Assembly (NCBI RefSeq): GCF_000247815.1
Contig: NC_021674.1
Coordinates: 75,782,059 to 75,846,058 of the forward strand
Source of the DNA: Ficedula albicollis
Taxonomy: Eukaryota > Chordata > Aves > Passeriformes > Muscicapidae
Reading direction: 5' to 3'
Length of the DNA: 64,000 nucleotides
Of the stretch, positions 49,893 through 63,963 are shown piece by piece (within the stretch, counting starts at the first letter, position 1; each line of letters opens with the position of its first letter). The notes below the pieces were generated by a model, which had not been told where the DNA came from, ran no database searches, and was given only the letters and a program-made list of their open reading frames with translations. The position numbers and the translations under genes are program-made.

Positions 49893-51453
49893 ATAGTAGT
49901 ATTATTATTGTAGAATCTTTTCCATAACAGGAGTGCTAAATAAGCCCATTTGTACTATAGAAAATGATTGCAAACTTCTTCTGTGGTGCTGAAAATGCCT
50001 AAGCCTTTATGTCTTATGTGATCCAGATTTTCAGAAGCTTCATGAAGTCTAAAAAACACATCTTTCAAAATGAATCTATTCTGCACACCAACTGAAAGCC
50101 TTGGCATAGCTCAGCAAATGGTATATCTGTCACCAAATTTTAAATCTAACTCAAATTCCAAACCAAAGTGCTTCAATGCAGAACTTAGCAGAACATGTCT
50201 TTGGTAAGACTAAAACATTTTCAGAGCTGGAATAAAGCACTAAAATGTTAGAATATCATCTGAGGCTATAACAAGATGTAATATTCAATAACAGTTATAC
50301 AGCAAAAATGCTTTGGAAGAAATTTTATTTCTATATCAACCACATTAATATAAATTTCCTTCATCATTCAATAAAGTATATATTGCTTTGCCACATACTT
50401 AGAAAGCATTCATCTAAGGAATTTAACTCTATATATAGGAAATGAATAAGTAAATTTTAGTTTATAAAATCCAACCTCTTTTTATTAAAGTTACCTGGTA
50501 ATACTTCAGTGCTGAGATTCTAGTGCAGTATAGAAGACAGAAAGAATTTAAGTTCCAAAGCTATTGACCTTTTTAACATTAAAATAAAATCCTATATACT
50601 TCTAGGTTGATACAATCAGATTATAGTATCTGGTTAAGGTAGAGTCTATGAAACAGTAAAGTAAGAAAATTCAATAAACTCATATCCTCTGCAGGCATTT
50701 TTAGATTTTTTAGACTGTCATGAAAGCTTTAGATGTGTGTTTGTATGAAATGAACTTATTTTATTATTGATTTCAGGCAGAGAGGGGTTTTGCTGGATCT
50801 TTTTTTGCAGTCTGCATGGCTACACAGAATAATTTTCTTTACAGCAGTAATACAGCTTTTAATCACAAATTAAAATGTTCATAAAATATATTTTTTTAAG
50901 AGTGAAAGATAATTTATGACACAGAAAGACCTAGTTTAAAATGCATATTTAAGATATAATTCTAATGTAATAAAAATAAAATTTATTGATTAGCTTTTCT
51001 AATTAAGTTTCAAAAATACACATTCCAAAACTTGGCATGCTTAGAACCCATAGAGTCAACAAAAATTATATATTCACTTCAAAAATAATGGTAAGAGATT
51101 TGCAAAAGCATTTGCACAAAAAAGCCACAAATCTAACCCTATCTCTGCCACTTCCTCTGAGTTTATGATTATGATGCTTAATCACAGGAACAAATATTTT
51201 TATGGTCAAGTGTCTTCCCTCTGCCAGGGTTTCTTTCTGCACATACTGAAGCTGAGGATCACTCAACCACTCTGAAGGATTATTGCAAATTTTGCTCTAA
51301 ATCTAAAGCTCAGCAGAGTTCAGCTTTTCCCCTCTACACTTGCATTTCTTTCTCTCTCTCTGTGATTTTTAATTCTTTCCACTCACTAGTTAGGTTACCA
51401 ACAAAGTTCATCCATATTCTGCCATTACTTCTGTTGCTCCTACACACATTTTA
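49893..51453. other. Unannotated AT-rich DNA
   Basis: No gene or mobile element recognised; the longest frame is 66 codons. Confidence 0.55.
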
Positions 51454-53600
51454 TCTCACAACCTGCCTTGTTTTACAGTACCAGTCTCCACGTTAGTACA
51501 GTGGCTGTTTAACTTCTTCAAATCACTGTGAAGTCCTGTGAAAATACTACAGATGGGCAGAATTACTGATGATATTTTCAAAATTAATTGAAATCAGGTA
51601 GAACTTTCCACTGCATCTTGCTTTCCTGTCCTTTACATTATATAGGCCCTTTGTGATATGGAATACCTATTTCTGTCTTCTGTACAGGAATGAATATTCA
51701 TTCATTTGTTATAGAAGCAACAACGACAAATCAGGGTGAGTACCAGAATGCAACATTCTTCCCAAATAGCCTGTTGGCTGCACCTTACATGCAGGGAAGT
51801 TTCTGAGGTACCCACTCATGCCATGCATTCTCCTGCCAATCTGCTCTTGCTTTGCTTAGCACAAAAAGCATTGCTATTTTTTTTCAGTTATCCTGCAAAA
51901 TACTTTTCTCAAACATTTCATTTTGTTTTAGTGCCTCTGTACATATGTGCCTTGTACACTTGACTGCTCTAAGTTCAGTCCATGCCTAGCTTAAGCCATG
52001 TTAATGCCTAATTTGAGCCATTGTTTTATTATTTTCTCATAATTCTTTTAAACTCCTGACACATTAAATTATAAATTAGGAAATGAAAGTAAATGCTTAA
52101 TTTTTTTTCACAGTGTGTTGATGTAATATTAACTACCAAAACAATATGTTCTCCCTACCAGGCTTCCTATGCCCCATAAAAAAATCTAATTCAAAATGAG
52201 ATCATGGTACAGTGACCTTATTCTGAATGTTACCTTATGCTTTTGGCAGTCCAGAAGAAAACACCCCTAGCTCTTGTGCTGTGTCTCTATCTCTTTGAAT
52301 TTCTCCAGGGGTTTGAATATCTGCTGAAAAGCTCTCTGCAGCTCTGAATACACCAAAAGAGGAAAGGGAAGAAAATACATAGTGGGGGAGGAGAAGGGAA
52401 GGGTGTGAAAAGTGAGGATTAGCTGATGTAAAAATGTCAAGCTGCCTGCAGTGGAGGCAAGAAGGGGTCGAGGGTAATAAAGCCAGATCTCACAACCTGC
52501 CTTGTTTTACAGTACCAGTCTCCACGTTAGTACAGTGGCTGTTTAACTTCTTCAAATCACTGTGAACTCTCACAACCTGCTTTGTTTTACAGTACCAGTC
52601 TCCAAGTTAGTACGGTGGCTGTTTAACTTCTTCAAATCACTGTGAAGTCCTGTGAAAATACTACAGATGGGCAGAATTACTGATGATATTTTCAAAATTA
52701 ATTGAAATCAGGTAGAACTTTCCACTGCATCTTGCTTTCCTGTCCTTTACATTATATAGGCCCTTTGTGATATGGAATACCTATTTCTGTCTTCTGTACA
52801 GGAATGAATATTCATTCATTTGTTATAGAAGCAACAACGACAAATCAGGGTGAGTACCAGAATGCAACATTCTTCCCAAATAGCCTGTTGGCTGCACCTT
52901 ACATGCAGGGAAGTTTCTGAGGTACCCACTCATGCCATGCATTCTCCTGCCAATCTGCTCTTGCTTTGCTTAGCACAAAAAGCATTGCTATTTTTTTTCA
53001 GTTATCCTGCAAAATACTTTTCTCAAACATTTCATTTTGTTTTAGTGCCTCTGTACATATGTGCCTTGTACACTTGACTGCTCTAAGTTCAGTCCATGCC
53101 TAGCTTAAGCCATGTTAATGCCTAATTTGAGCCATTGTTTTATTATTTTCTCATAATTCTTTTAAACTCCTGACACATTAAATTATAAATTAGGAAATGA
53201 AAGTAAATGCTTAATTTTTTTTCACAGTGTGTTGATGTAATATTAACTACCAAAACAATATGCTCTCCCTACCAGGCTTCCTATGCCCCATAAACAAATC
53301 TAATTCAAAATGAGATCATGGTACAGTGACCTTATTCTGAATGTTACCTTATGCTTTTGGCAGTCCAGAAGAAAACACCCCTAGCTCTTGTGCTGTGTCT
53401 CTATCTCTTTGAATTTCTCCAGGGGTTTGAATATCTGCTGAAAAGCTCTCTGCAGCTCTGAATACACCAAAAGAGGAAAGGGAAGAAAATACATAGTGGG
53501 GGAGGAGAAGGGAAGGGTGTGAAAAGTGAGGATTAGCTGATGTAAAAATGTCAAGCTGCCTGCAGTGGAGGCAAGAAGGGGTCGAGGGTAATAAAGCCAG
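51454..53600. repeat. Large tandem duplication: 1033 + 81 + 1033 bp
   Basis: TCTCACAACCTGC begins copies at 51454, 52488 and 52568. The first and third are full units, ending ...GGTAATAAAGCCAG at 52486 and 53600. The middle is only the first ~80 bases of the unit. Full copies are offset by 1114 bases. I see about five differences over 1033 bases (for example CCACGTTAG/CCAAGTTAG, ATGTTCTCC/ATGCTCTCC), so the event is recent or allelic. The identical 75-codon frame in both copies (51736 and 52850) has no recognised domain. Confidence 0.96.
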
Positions 53601-53760
53601 TTAACAGAGCAGAGGATAAGAAGCCATATTTGAAATAAAGGAGTGATAATTTTAAGCAGCAAGGGAGAGATTAGAATACAGAACTGCTAATGGTATGCAG
53701 TTTTGGAAGGAGATAGTGGAGTACTGGATTGAGAAAGACAAGACAAAACCAAATACAAAC
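53430..53760 (+). repeat. Unclassified dispersed repeat, copy B
   Basis: Gapped match to 20660-20960, strongest at 53565-53740: GGAGGCAA, GAGGGTAATAAAGCCA, GGATAAG, GAGTGATAAT, GCAGCAAGGGAGAG, TTAGAATACAGAA, and AAGACAAGAC near the end, with an A-rich stretch after it. The 1033-bp duplication ends inside this copy (53600), so its left part also appears at about 52316-52486. Family not recognised; no coding frame. Confidence 0.65.
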
Positions 53761-54889
53761 CCCAACATTTTCCCTAAATCCTTAAATTAATGATCCTTTC
53801 TTTCCTGTACTAGCCTCCATGCTGAATGATGCACAGATTATACAGATCTCCTGATTCCTGTGCTTTCTTGCAGTAGAATTCTTGCACATGTGAATATTTT
53901 TTCCTCATTTTGAAGCAAACTCTTTCCTTTGTCTTTTATAATAAGCTGATTTACTAGAATTCCTCCTGACTAATCTTCTATTTTGCATGGTCTTACAAAT
54001 ATTCAGTGTCAAGTATTACTTTAAAATAACCCTATTTTCTATTTTGAGGTACATCCTATAATTACTTATTTTATTTTGTAGGCTATTTGCTGGTATATTA
54101 CTAACTTGTTTCCATATTTTACACAGCTTGCTACTTGATAATAACTGTGCATAAAGGGCACAATGCAAAATTTAGGCTTAATTTAGATTCTGATTATATT
54201 ATCCTTCCTTTTTAAAATACTTCAGTTACTGAATACACTGGCTTTGCTTTTTAAACAGTTTTAGTGGTCTTAAAGAATAGAATATATGCAGAACATCCCA
54301 GTCCTCACTGATTTCTAGAGTAGCTTTGCCTCCTCACACAGTCACTTTACATCAGGGGCAGACCTATAACACAACTCATCAGGATTTAAATACCTAACAG
54401 CATTCTTTTAAGTATTGGATTTTACTCTCATATCTTAAACAATATATTTGGAAAGAAAAAATTGCCTCCTGTTTAGCTGAATCTTTATTCAGACATAACT
54501 GGCTTGAATGTAAACAATCAAGGATTCCAAGCACAAATACACGGTGTTTGTCAGTGGATATACACAAAGGCTGAACTCCATATTCTGAAAGTAAAAATTC
54601 AGATTGACCTCAGCAAGATCAGAATTCACCCCATGAATACAGCCTCTCATGTTCACTAGAGAATCAAGAAGAAAATTCTTTATCAGTGCAATTCTTTGAC
54701 AGGGAAAAGTCTAAAATAATATCTCAAACTGAGAGAAAGTAAGAGGTATTTTGAACAAATTGGTTAGTTGGGTAGCAAAAAATCACCACGACTTAGGAGT
54801 AACCACATATATTTTTAAAAGAATTCCCACATAAAATTGCTGGTATATTAACAGTGATCTTTAAATGACTGTTTAAATCTGCTATTGTA
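53761..54889. other. Unannotated AT-rich DNA
   Basis: No gene or mobile element recognised. Confidence 0.55.
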
Positions 54890-55045
54890 CAAGGGAAAGG
54901 GAGATGGCATTTAATAATGGCAATTCATTAAAATTTCTCCAGAGGTGATCAGGGAGCTTAAGACTAGCAAGGGAAAGGGAGATGGCATTTAATAATGGCG
55001 ATTCATTAAAATGTCTCCAGAGGTGATCAGGGAGCTTAAGACTAG
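54890..55045. repeat. Tandem duplication, 78-bp period, two copies
   Basis: CAAGGGAAAGGGAGATGGCA begins the copies at 54890 and 54968; both end AGGGAGCTTAAGACTAG. Two substitutions (GGCAATTC versus GGCGATTC, AAATTTC versus AAATGTC). Confidence 0.95.
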
Positions 55046-55504
55046 AAATTCTGACTTTTTTATCAAACAGTTACAAATTAAAATTAAGTATATATTAGTA
55101 AACGCAGAGAGAACCCGAAAATAGCCTTTTTGTAAATGTAAATCTTCCAGAGGATTTTGAGATGTATGATATGGTTGTTCTCTTAGATAGATGCTCTTCA
55201 CCAAAGGATTTAAAATCAAACTGCAAAAATTTGGGGATAAAATAGAAGATACTTTTAAGAATACATTATTTATTAAAATACAGCAAACAATATTCCGAAT
55301 GAAGACGGGCTTTCTTAAACTAATCTTAAAAATGGGGTAAATATTGAGGTGAAAACAACGAGATGACCCAACATTATTCCACATACTGTATCTATTTCTG
55401 GCTAGAAATGGGTACAGTAAGAGTACGGAATTTCAAAATAATTTAAAAAGAAAGGCCATCTATTCCCACTTAGAGCTGCACTATTTTGAAGTCAGATCAA
55501 GTGG
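55046..55504. other. Unannotated DNA
   Basis: A 131-codon minus-strand frame (54989-55384) crosses from the tandem duplication into this stretch; it has no recognised domain. No element recognised. Confidence 0.5.
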
Positions 55505-55800
55505 GCCATAGCCTTGTATGGCTGAATTTTGAATATCTCCAAGAACGACAGTTACAAAACTTCTTTGCAGCCTGTTCCAGCATTTGATTACACTTGATGG
55601 AAAAAAACAAAACAATTTTTCACAGTCTAATTGGAATTTCCCTTTCCATAGCTCTGATCTTTTCACTGTGTACCTCTGAGAAGTGTCTGGCTCTGTATAC
55701 TCGGTAATGTCCCACTGGTAGTTCAAGCCAGTGGCAAAGTCCTCCCAAGGCCTTCTTTCCTTAAGGCCAAATAAACTCACCTCTCCCAGCTGTACCTTCT
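55505..55800 (-). mobile_element. CR1 LINE fragment, 3' UTR part, minus strand
   Basis: The plus strand shows the complement of a CR1 3' region: TTTTGAATATCTCCAAGAAC, GCAGCCTGTTCCAGCATTTG, AATTGGAATTTCCCTTTCC, and CTCTGAGAAGTGTCTGGCTC. These follow the order of a CR1-X/Y-like 3' segment as I remember it. It likely belongs to the same original insertion as 56460-56880, with about 650 bp of other sequence between and part of ORF2 missing. Confidence 0.75.
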
Positions 55801-56162
55801 GTGTCATTGCCTTTTAGCAGAGCATAAAATCGGGCAAAGCAGCAGCAAAAGTGCTGAATAGAAAGCAAAAAACCTCTTTCCTCCACCTTTGCGCTATGCA
55901 ATAGGTCTTCATTGCTGTGAGGGCACTGTGGTGACTCATATTCAACCTCTCCACCATGATCTCCAGGCTATTTCCTACAACATTTCTTTTTATCTTGTCA
56001 ATACCCAACCAATTGACAACAGGGCATGACATACTGATTCATTGGGTGACCAACTGATAAAACAGCAGATGGATTTCAAAGCACTGGATATGAAGAATTC
56101 AGGTCAAATAGTCAAAATAACATCTTGGTTGCCACTCAGGAAAGATTTTGAAGACATTGCAG
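55801..56162. other. Unassigned spacer between CR1 fragments
   Basis: No recognisable element; frames are short. Probably sequence inserted into, or surviving between, CR1 pieces. Confidence 0.45.
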
Positions 56163-56230
56163 ACAATTCACAGAATCACAAAACTGTTTATGTTCTCTTC
56201 TTGAGGTCAAACAAACAACCTTTTAGCCGT
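56163..56230 (-). mobile_element. CR1-like 3' end, minus strand (short)
   Basis: CACAGAATCACAAAACTGTT followed by CTTGAGGTCAAACAAACAACC resembles the complement of a CR1 3' end (CAGAATCACAGAA...GAGGTCATC-AGTCCAACC). Too short to place in a subfamily. Confidence 0.45.
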
Positions 56231-56384
56231 TCTAAGTGGCATGAAAGGTGTTCCAACTCCTTAATAATCCAGAACAGGACCAAGCAGTCCAGATGTATCT
56301 CCCCAGTGCTTAGTCAATAGCAAACTCTCCCAGCTTTCTGGTAATGGCCTCCCTAAGGCAGCTCAGGGTGTTCTTAGTGCTACT

Positions 56385-56468
56385 GTTTAGTTGACAAGGT
56401 GGTGATTGGTCAAAGGTTGGACTCTACAGTCTTGGAGGTCTTTTACAACCTTAATCATTCCGTGATTC
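56385..56468 (+). mobile_element. CR1 3' end, plus strand (short)
   Basis: ACAAGGTGGTGATTGGTCAA, GGTTGGACTCTACAGTCTTG, GAGGTCTTTTACAACCTTAA and TTCCGTGATTCTG match the usual CR1 3' terminus, ending in the GATTCTATGATTCTG-type tail. It points toward, and abuts, the minus-strand CR1 ORF2 fragment at 56460. Confidence 0.75.
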
Positions 56469-56880
56469 TGTTATTGGCCTTCTTTGCTGTGATAGTGCGT
56501 TTCTTGTTCATGATGAGCTTGCTGTCCACCAAGGCACTAATGTCCTTCTCTGCTGAGCAGCTTTCCAGCAGGTCAGCCCCTAGTGTGTACTGGTGCCTCA
56601 GGCTGCTGTTCACCAGGGTCAGGATTTGGCATTTCCCTTTGTAAATCCTCTTGAAATTCATCTCAGCTCCATTTCTTCTGTCTGTCTTCTGCACACCACT
56701 AAGTTTCATATCCTCTGCAACCTTGCTGAAGGTACACTCTGCCCCATCATCCAGGTCACTAAAAGTGTTTGGCAGTATTGGCCCCACTACCAGCCCCAAG
56801 TGGACACCACAAGGTACATAATTAGTGACTTGCTTCCAGATGGACTTTCTGCCACTGATCACAATTCTCTGCACCTCTGA
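56455..56880 (-). pseudogene. CR1 reverse-transcriptase C-terminal remnant, minus strand
   Basis: A 139-codon frame with clear CR1 ORF2 order: a degraded [17 protein letters not shown] region (reads VTNYVPCGVHLGLVVGP), DLDDGAECTFSK, a ruined active-site box (VAEDM at residues 52-56 in place of FADDT), then KGKCQIL, HQYTLGADLLESCSAEKD, ALVDSKL and AKKANN. The first catalytic Asp is Glu, so it is inactive even apart from truncation. It ends against the plus-strand CR1 3' end at 56468. Confidence 0.88.
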
Positions 56881-59800
56881 ACTAATCTGGCCTGCACTTT
56901 GACAACTTGGCTATGTAGAGATCATTCCAAAGGCCTTTCTAAAGATAAACATCAGATGTTCTCCCTTCATTCACTAAGATAGTCGGGCAGTGTGACATGA
57001 ACAGATCGGCAGTGGTCATAGAGAAGGTAGAAAAATGTGAGAAATTTACAGTAAAACAGAAGACATCACTGTGCACTATTCAAGAAATATCTCTACTTAA
57101 TCAATGTAGCATATAACTGTCAGCTGTATTTTTTAAGAAAAAAATAAAGTAGCAGCAGAAAAGTATAAAAAGGCAACAACAGTCAGAAGTATGGTAGTAC
57201 TTTAAAAGAGAAAAAGCTTATAGATAAAAAAAAAAAAAAGCAGATAGAACCTGACACAGACAGCATGGCTGAGTGGCCATATAATAGAAATCCAAAGTCA
57301 TAAACAGAGGGGAAAAGAGTACGTTGGAATAAGCCATTATGTCTCATAGAACTAAAATTACAAACACTCAGTGACATTATCAAACAATAGATTTTTTTTT
57401 AAAAAGAAGTGCTGCTTTTTACAGCACATAATATGCTGTGAAGCTGCAGATTTTCTTTCTGAATCTCTAGCAGCATAAATGATTTCTGAGAAGGACTAGA
57501 CTAGTTGACAGAGAATAAGTACATCAGCAGTTATTAAACACAGCAGTCCAACTGCAGCCTCTCACTTTTGTAAGCCCTAAAGCACTGATTGCTGAAAATG
57601 CTGGAGTGAAAGCAATCCTGTATGCTCTTATTGTCTTCCTTAAGTATCCACTACCCATCTGTGTAACAGACAAGGTACTGTACTAGATATACTAGATACA
57701 ACATATCTTGACCATTCTTAGGATCATTTCCTGTGAACTAGATCTATGAACTAGACAGAAAATAAAAGTTACAGTACTAAAACTCCGGGTTAATGACTAT
57801 TTAGTAAGGCTGCTTTTAGGGCTGCTCCACTGAGTAAAATTGTCTGCCTTCACAGTGTGACTGTGGTATAGTCTGAAATATGGTGCATGCTGGCTGCCCT
57901 GACTCTAGGTCCTTCAGAGGCTTGGTAGAGATTATCAGTGGATAACAGAAATGGGTGAGGGATGGATGTAGGAGAGGACCTTTCACAGCCATGGATCTGC
58001 ACAAAATAGTGCAGGGCTCTAGAGCAAAAGCAAAAACAGATTTGATGGAAATGTATGTCTGTAGCTAAAGCTCTGTCTATTATCTCTTCACTCACCCCTT
58101 ACTTTCAGCTACGTAGTCAATGACCTAACTTTAGAATAAAACTTAGGTTTTTTTGGACTCATGCTAGGTTCAGATGCCAAAGGACCCCAGGCGTGTTCCA
58201 TATACTGATTACCCATTCTGATAATACTTCATATTTGGTGGCTACAAACTCTGATGAGAGAAACAAAGGGAAATGCAGTGTACATATGACAGCTATTCCA
58301 AGGGAATGCAGTCCCATACAATTTAAGCTCACAAAACGCTGGAATAGTTTGGCTGAGATATCTCTATCAGAATACTTGTTTCAAGATTTTAATATTGAGG
58401 AAAATCTCTATATCTAATACATTTTAAAAAAAGTCATAAGCACAAGGACAAAACTGTAGTATAAATCCTAAGAATTCGATGTTTTATAGATTTCTTCTGA
58501 TATAAAAAATAATGGTGGATTTTTTTCCTTGCTCCCATAAAATTGATTTATAATATATAATAAGATCCACACTTCATAACTTGACAGCTGGCAGATAGTT
58601 CATGGAAAAGCTCTTCTTTGGGATTTTTTTTCCAGGGCACTGTATTCTTGTTGACAAGCAGACTTCAACTGCAAGAATCTGACTGTTCCTGGTTTTGAAA
58701 GGGATTTGCAGTACCTCTTTCAACCAGGTTCCCTTCAGCAATTAGTCTGCTGTAGAGCTTCTTTACTTCATCTCCCCAGTGCAGTTCATGGTCCATTTGC
58801 ATAGCCATTTCCTCCCTTTTTGTGCAAAGGTAGCTTTCTCATTTTCCTCCTCTTTATCACTTTATCTTCTATTTATGGCTAGGAAATTAACCAGTTATCA
58901 GACTTTCCCAATAATTATTCCCTAATACTTGTCCACATCAACCGGAGAGAATATGGGCTTGCCAGCATGATGATTCCCTGGGTTTACTCAATAGACTCCA
59001 AAAGTCATACATTAAGATGCCAAAATCTACTGAATGCATGTCAACAACTGTAGATAAAATTTATGTAGTAAACTGGTTAATGAAACGGCACCATTTAAAA
59101 CTTGTCTTTGGAATGTCTGCAAGGAACCACCCACTAGAGGTACTAAGCAGATACAAAATAAAAGAATTTTGAGATATTATTGTCCCTTTTCTCTCCATCT
59201 GTAAAAAAAGATGGTTCAGTTACTGAGCCTGAGAGGAGTGTGATTCCTCCTGAGGAAGGTATGCTACTCAGACACGATAGAATTCCATTGCATTCCATTT
59301 CCTTATATTGAAAATTTTCCACATCCTTTCCAAGCATGTTTTTAAACCACAGGTCTTTTTGGTTAATCATTAACTTTTCATTCATAGTAAGCTGCAATTT
59401 TGGTGTTGAAAAAACAATTTTATATTTTTTTTATGTTTTCCTTCACATTTAAAACATAACAGAAGAGACCACTTGTTTAATATTTCTGATATTTTCATAC
59501 ATAGTTTCATTTCACTATTATCACTTAGAAACTCAAATGTGAAAAAGACACCAGTAGCTTAGGTATCATGGTAATTTTATGAAGATTCTGACCACTAAAA
59601 TTGCGATAACAGCTAGAGCTTATTGTTTATACTAGATACACATCCCAACATGAATTCATTTTTCATGCATACTGTATTTTTAAGATCCTTGCTATAGGTG
59701 TTGCCACAACTTCTTAGAAATTCCAGTAAGGCAATAGTGAAACATTGTCTTAATATTCTGTGATGATAACAGGCAGAGAAGAGGTGGCAGCTCTTTTTTT

Positions 59801-61966
59801 GACACTCAAGGACTCTGCGCTTCTTGTACCTAAATCCTCAGCAAAGTTTCCACATCTTAAGAAACTGCACTTTCCTTGTCAAACTAGTCAGAAGGATTTC
59901 ATGCAAGTACAAGATCACTATTTTAGCATCTCTCATCCTGCAAAGGAATCTTTTTACCTCCTGCATGTAGGAATGCAGTCTGTAGATTAGTTACACAAAA
60001 GCACTTAGCTCCTTGCTTTGTAGTACATACAGCTCTGTCTTGTTAAAGCACAAAAAATAGGGCTCAGAAAGCATCTGGGTTGATCAATCTGGTCACCCAA
60101 TATGAAAAGAGCTCTGTTCTATACAGTCCATTCATAAATACATCGTTTCATACTGGTACTGTTTATTTCTGTTATTCTCATGGCCAGTAATCCCTGAATT
60201 GGTGTCACAGAACTGCACATTTAACAATCACAAACCTAATAATTTCCATCTTAGACCTATTAAAAAATAGAAAAACACATCTAAATTTCAAGTCTCAACT
60301 TTTATTGCTAAGTTTACAAGGCTAACTGGTTATGTGAGCACACACCATTCATTTGCTTGCTTTTGTTACAATGCAAGAAAATTAAAAGGAAAGAGGCTGT
60401 AAATGAAAAGGCTGTTATAGATGGATGTCTTCTAAGTGATATATGTGATAGAAATGATTAGCATTAACTGATCTTCGTAAAGAATGTACAAGTATAATTC
60501 ATTATAACGGCTTAGAAGTGCAATTAGTGAACGATAGTGTAAATGACACTGTTGTTCATAGACCTACCCATAAGAGTAATTATATTTTGAAAACTACTTA
60601 GTGAAAAATTGATTGCATGGGTCCCATGGGCATAGATAATTGAGATAAAAATATGTAAACAAATGCCCATTAATAAGTTTTACAGCAAATTTATATATTT
60701 ACGTGTTTAGCTGGTTTGGAAATACACATAAGGAATGAGATTTTTCTGGTGTTTCATTTTGAAGGCATATTTAAGTGAAAAAAAAATATGCCTTCGCAAA
60801 CACTCTTTGATTATTCTTACATTGCAAAGATTCAGTTACTTTTCCTCCTCACTGTGTCCTAATATTTCAAAACCAGTAAAGTTCAGGAAAAGAACAAAAA
60901 AACAAACTCGATTATCCTTAACCATTCAGTTTCAAGGATTTTCTAGTGGCGTAACTTCAGAGTGGCACATGCCATGCCAGAACAAAATCTTCCTAGTGGT
61001 GATTGCAGTTATTCCTTGAGCCACAGGAGCTATATTTGAGGTATGATAATAATATAAACTGTAGTTTTTACATAATAGTAAGTTTGACAGTATTTTATTT
61101 AGTGTGTGTTTGAGAACTTACTGATAATACCTCATTGGCTGATTCTATTTCATTAACAAGTATTAATTCCATGTACTCTCTGAGATTTCCAAAAGCTTTT
61201 ATTTGATGTTGACATTTTGCTTGGGGACTGTGTTTTTTTCTGAAGATCTTAGTGAATTAATGTGCAGATATTTGGTTATTATATAAATGAAGCTTAAATT
61301 GACTTTGAAAGCATAAGAAATACTGTATGATGTGCTTTTTCTCATTAAAAGGTACTTATCTGTTTATTAGGCAGAGTTTTCAGCTACAACTTAACTTACT
61401 GGGTTGCTGAATACAGCAAAAAACCTACATCATCTAAACGCATAACTTCAAGCATTAATTCCAGGAATGAACCTGACATGGAAGGATGTGAGACTGATCA
61501 AGAGAAAACTTAATGCTGGATAGCAGTGGCAAAATATTTCAGTTTTATGCCCACAGGAGCCCCAGTGCAAATTGTTCCTGTGAATCTAAACCTTTCATCA
61601 ATCAGATGTAAATTATAGCATGCCTTTTCCATTCTAGAGTTCCCTACAGAGAACAAGAGAGCCAACTGCTACAGAAGCTCAACTAAGCTGCAGTCTTTTT
61701 GCTCCCTAGAGGTTATATACCAACACATCAGAAGAGACAATATTCACTTGTATTCCACATCAGGAGATCCTACAAAATCATAAACGGTGAGTCAAGCCAA
61801 AATCTTCTAGAAAAACTTATAATTCAGGGAACCAGGGAGGAGACTATGGGGGAGATGTACTGATACAGCACTGAAAGATTTCCTCCTAACAATACTTTTC
61901 TAACTACATGTCAAAGCTTTCCTTGAATAGCTGGCTCAGAGAAATCGAACATAAGAGGCTGGATTC
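56881..61966. other. Unannotated AT-rich DNA
   Basis: About 5 kb without a recognised gene or element; frames are at most 94 codons with no known domain. An A13 run lies at about 57226-57239. Nothing else supported. Confidence 0.55.
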
Positions 61967-62076
61967 TCTTTTGGTTTCAGCTGGGAGAGAGTTCATTTTC
62001 TTCTTAGTATCTGCTACAGGGATGTGTTTTGGATGAAGTTTGAGCATAATGCTGGTAGCACACTGATGTTTTAGCT

Positions 62077-63314
<1,238 letters not shown>

Positions 63315-63576
63315 CTGCACAGGCCTTTCCAATGAGGAGCTGCACAAAATGCTAATAGGGAACACGGCCAAGACAGCTGTCCCAAACTGGCAAAGGGATA
63401 TTCCATAGCATAGAACATCCTGTTGAGTATGTTAAGTGGACAAAATGGCCCGTGAGGGGCCAATCACTGGGCATTGGGCATTGGCTGGTGGGTGGTGAGC
63501 AGTTGTGCTGGTTGTATAGGGCTTTAGTTCACCCTCCTTTTTATTACAATTGTTGTTGCTGTTGTTGTTGTCACGT

Positions 63577-63600
63577 GTTTGTTTGTTTGTTTGTTTGTTT
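63577..63600 (+). repeat. (GTTT)6 microsatellite
   Basis: Six GTTT units inside the LTR, just before TAGCTTTGATTACTAAAG, preceded by a (GTT)n-like stretch at 63550-63570. Confidence 0.95.
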
Positions 63601-63605
63601 TAGCT

Positions 63606-63803
63606 TTGATTACTAAAGTGCTCTGAACTCAACCCATGAGTTTCTTTTTTTTTCCCCTGGTTCTCCACCCCATACATCGGAGTGCAGCAGTGAGCAGCTG
63701 TGTGGTACTTACTAGCCTGCTGGGGTTAAACAATGACAGATTTTCAGAGAAGGATAAATTCTTTACAAAGAATAGAAGCATAACACTAATTTCCAGTGTT
63801 CAC
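63606..63803 (+). repeat. LTR 3' end plus host flank (copy 2)
   Basis: LTR terminus at 63738 followed by 65 bases of flank ending TTTCCAGTGTTCAC. This copy is continuous with LTR block B, so it is probably the original position. Confidence 0.92.
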
Positions 63804-63963
63804 TTTTTTTTTTTCCCTGGTTCTCCACCCCATACATCGGAGTGCAGCAGTGAGCAGCTGTGTGGTACTTACTAGCCTGCTGGGGTTAAACAATGACAGA
63901 TTTTCAGAGAAGGATAAATTCTTTACAAAGAATAGAAGCATAACACTAATTTCCAGTGTTCAC
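63804..63963 (+). repeat. LTR 3' end plus host flank (copy 3), 160-bp tandem duplicate
   Basis: Begins in the T run and repeats CCCTGGTTCTCCACCCCATA through the LTR terminus (63898) and the same flank to GTTCAC, with a 160-base offset from copy 2. I see essentially no differences apart from T-run length. Unique flank (AAGACTGTCATAGAC) follows. Confidence 0.93.

Noticed and set aside
51736..53077. Identical 75-codon frames at 51736 and 52850, as if a duplicated gene
   Set aside because: Identity follows from the 1033-bp duplication; the frame has no recognisable domain, and the whole unit, coding or not, is equally conserved.
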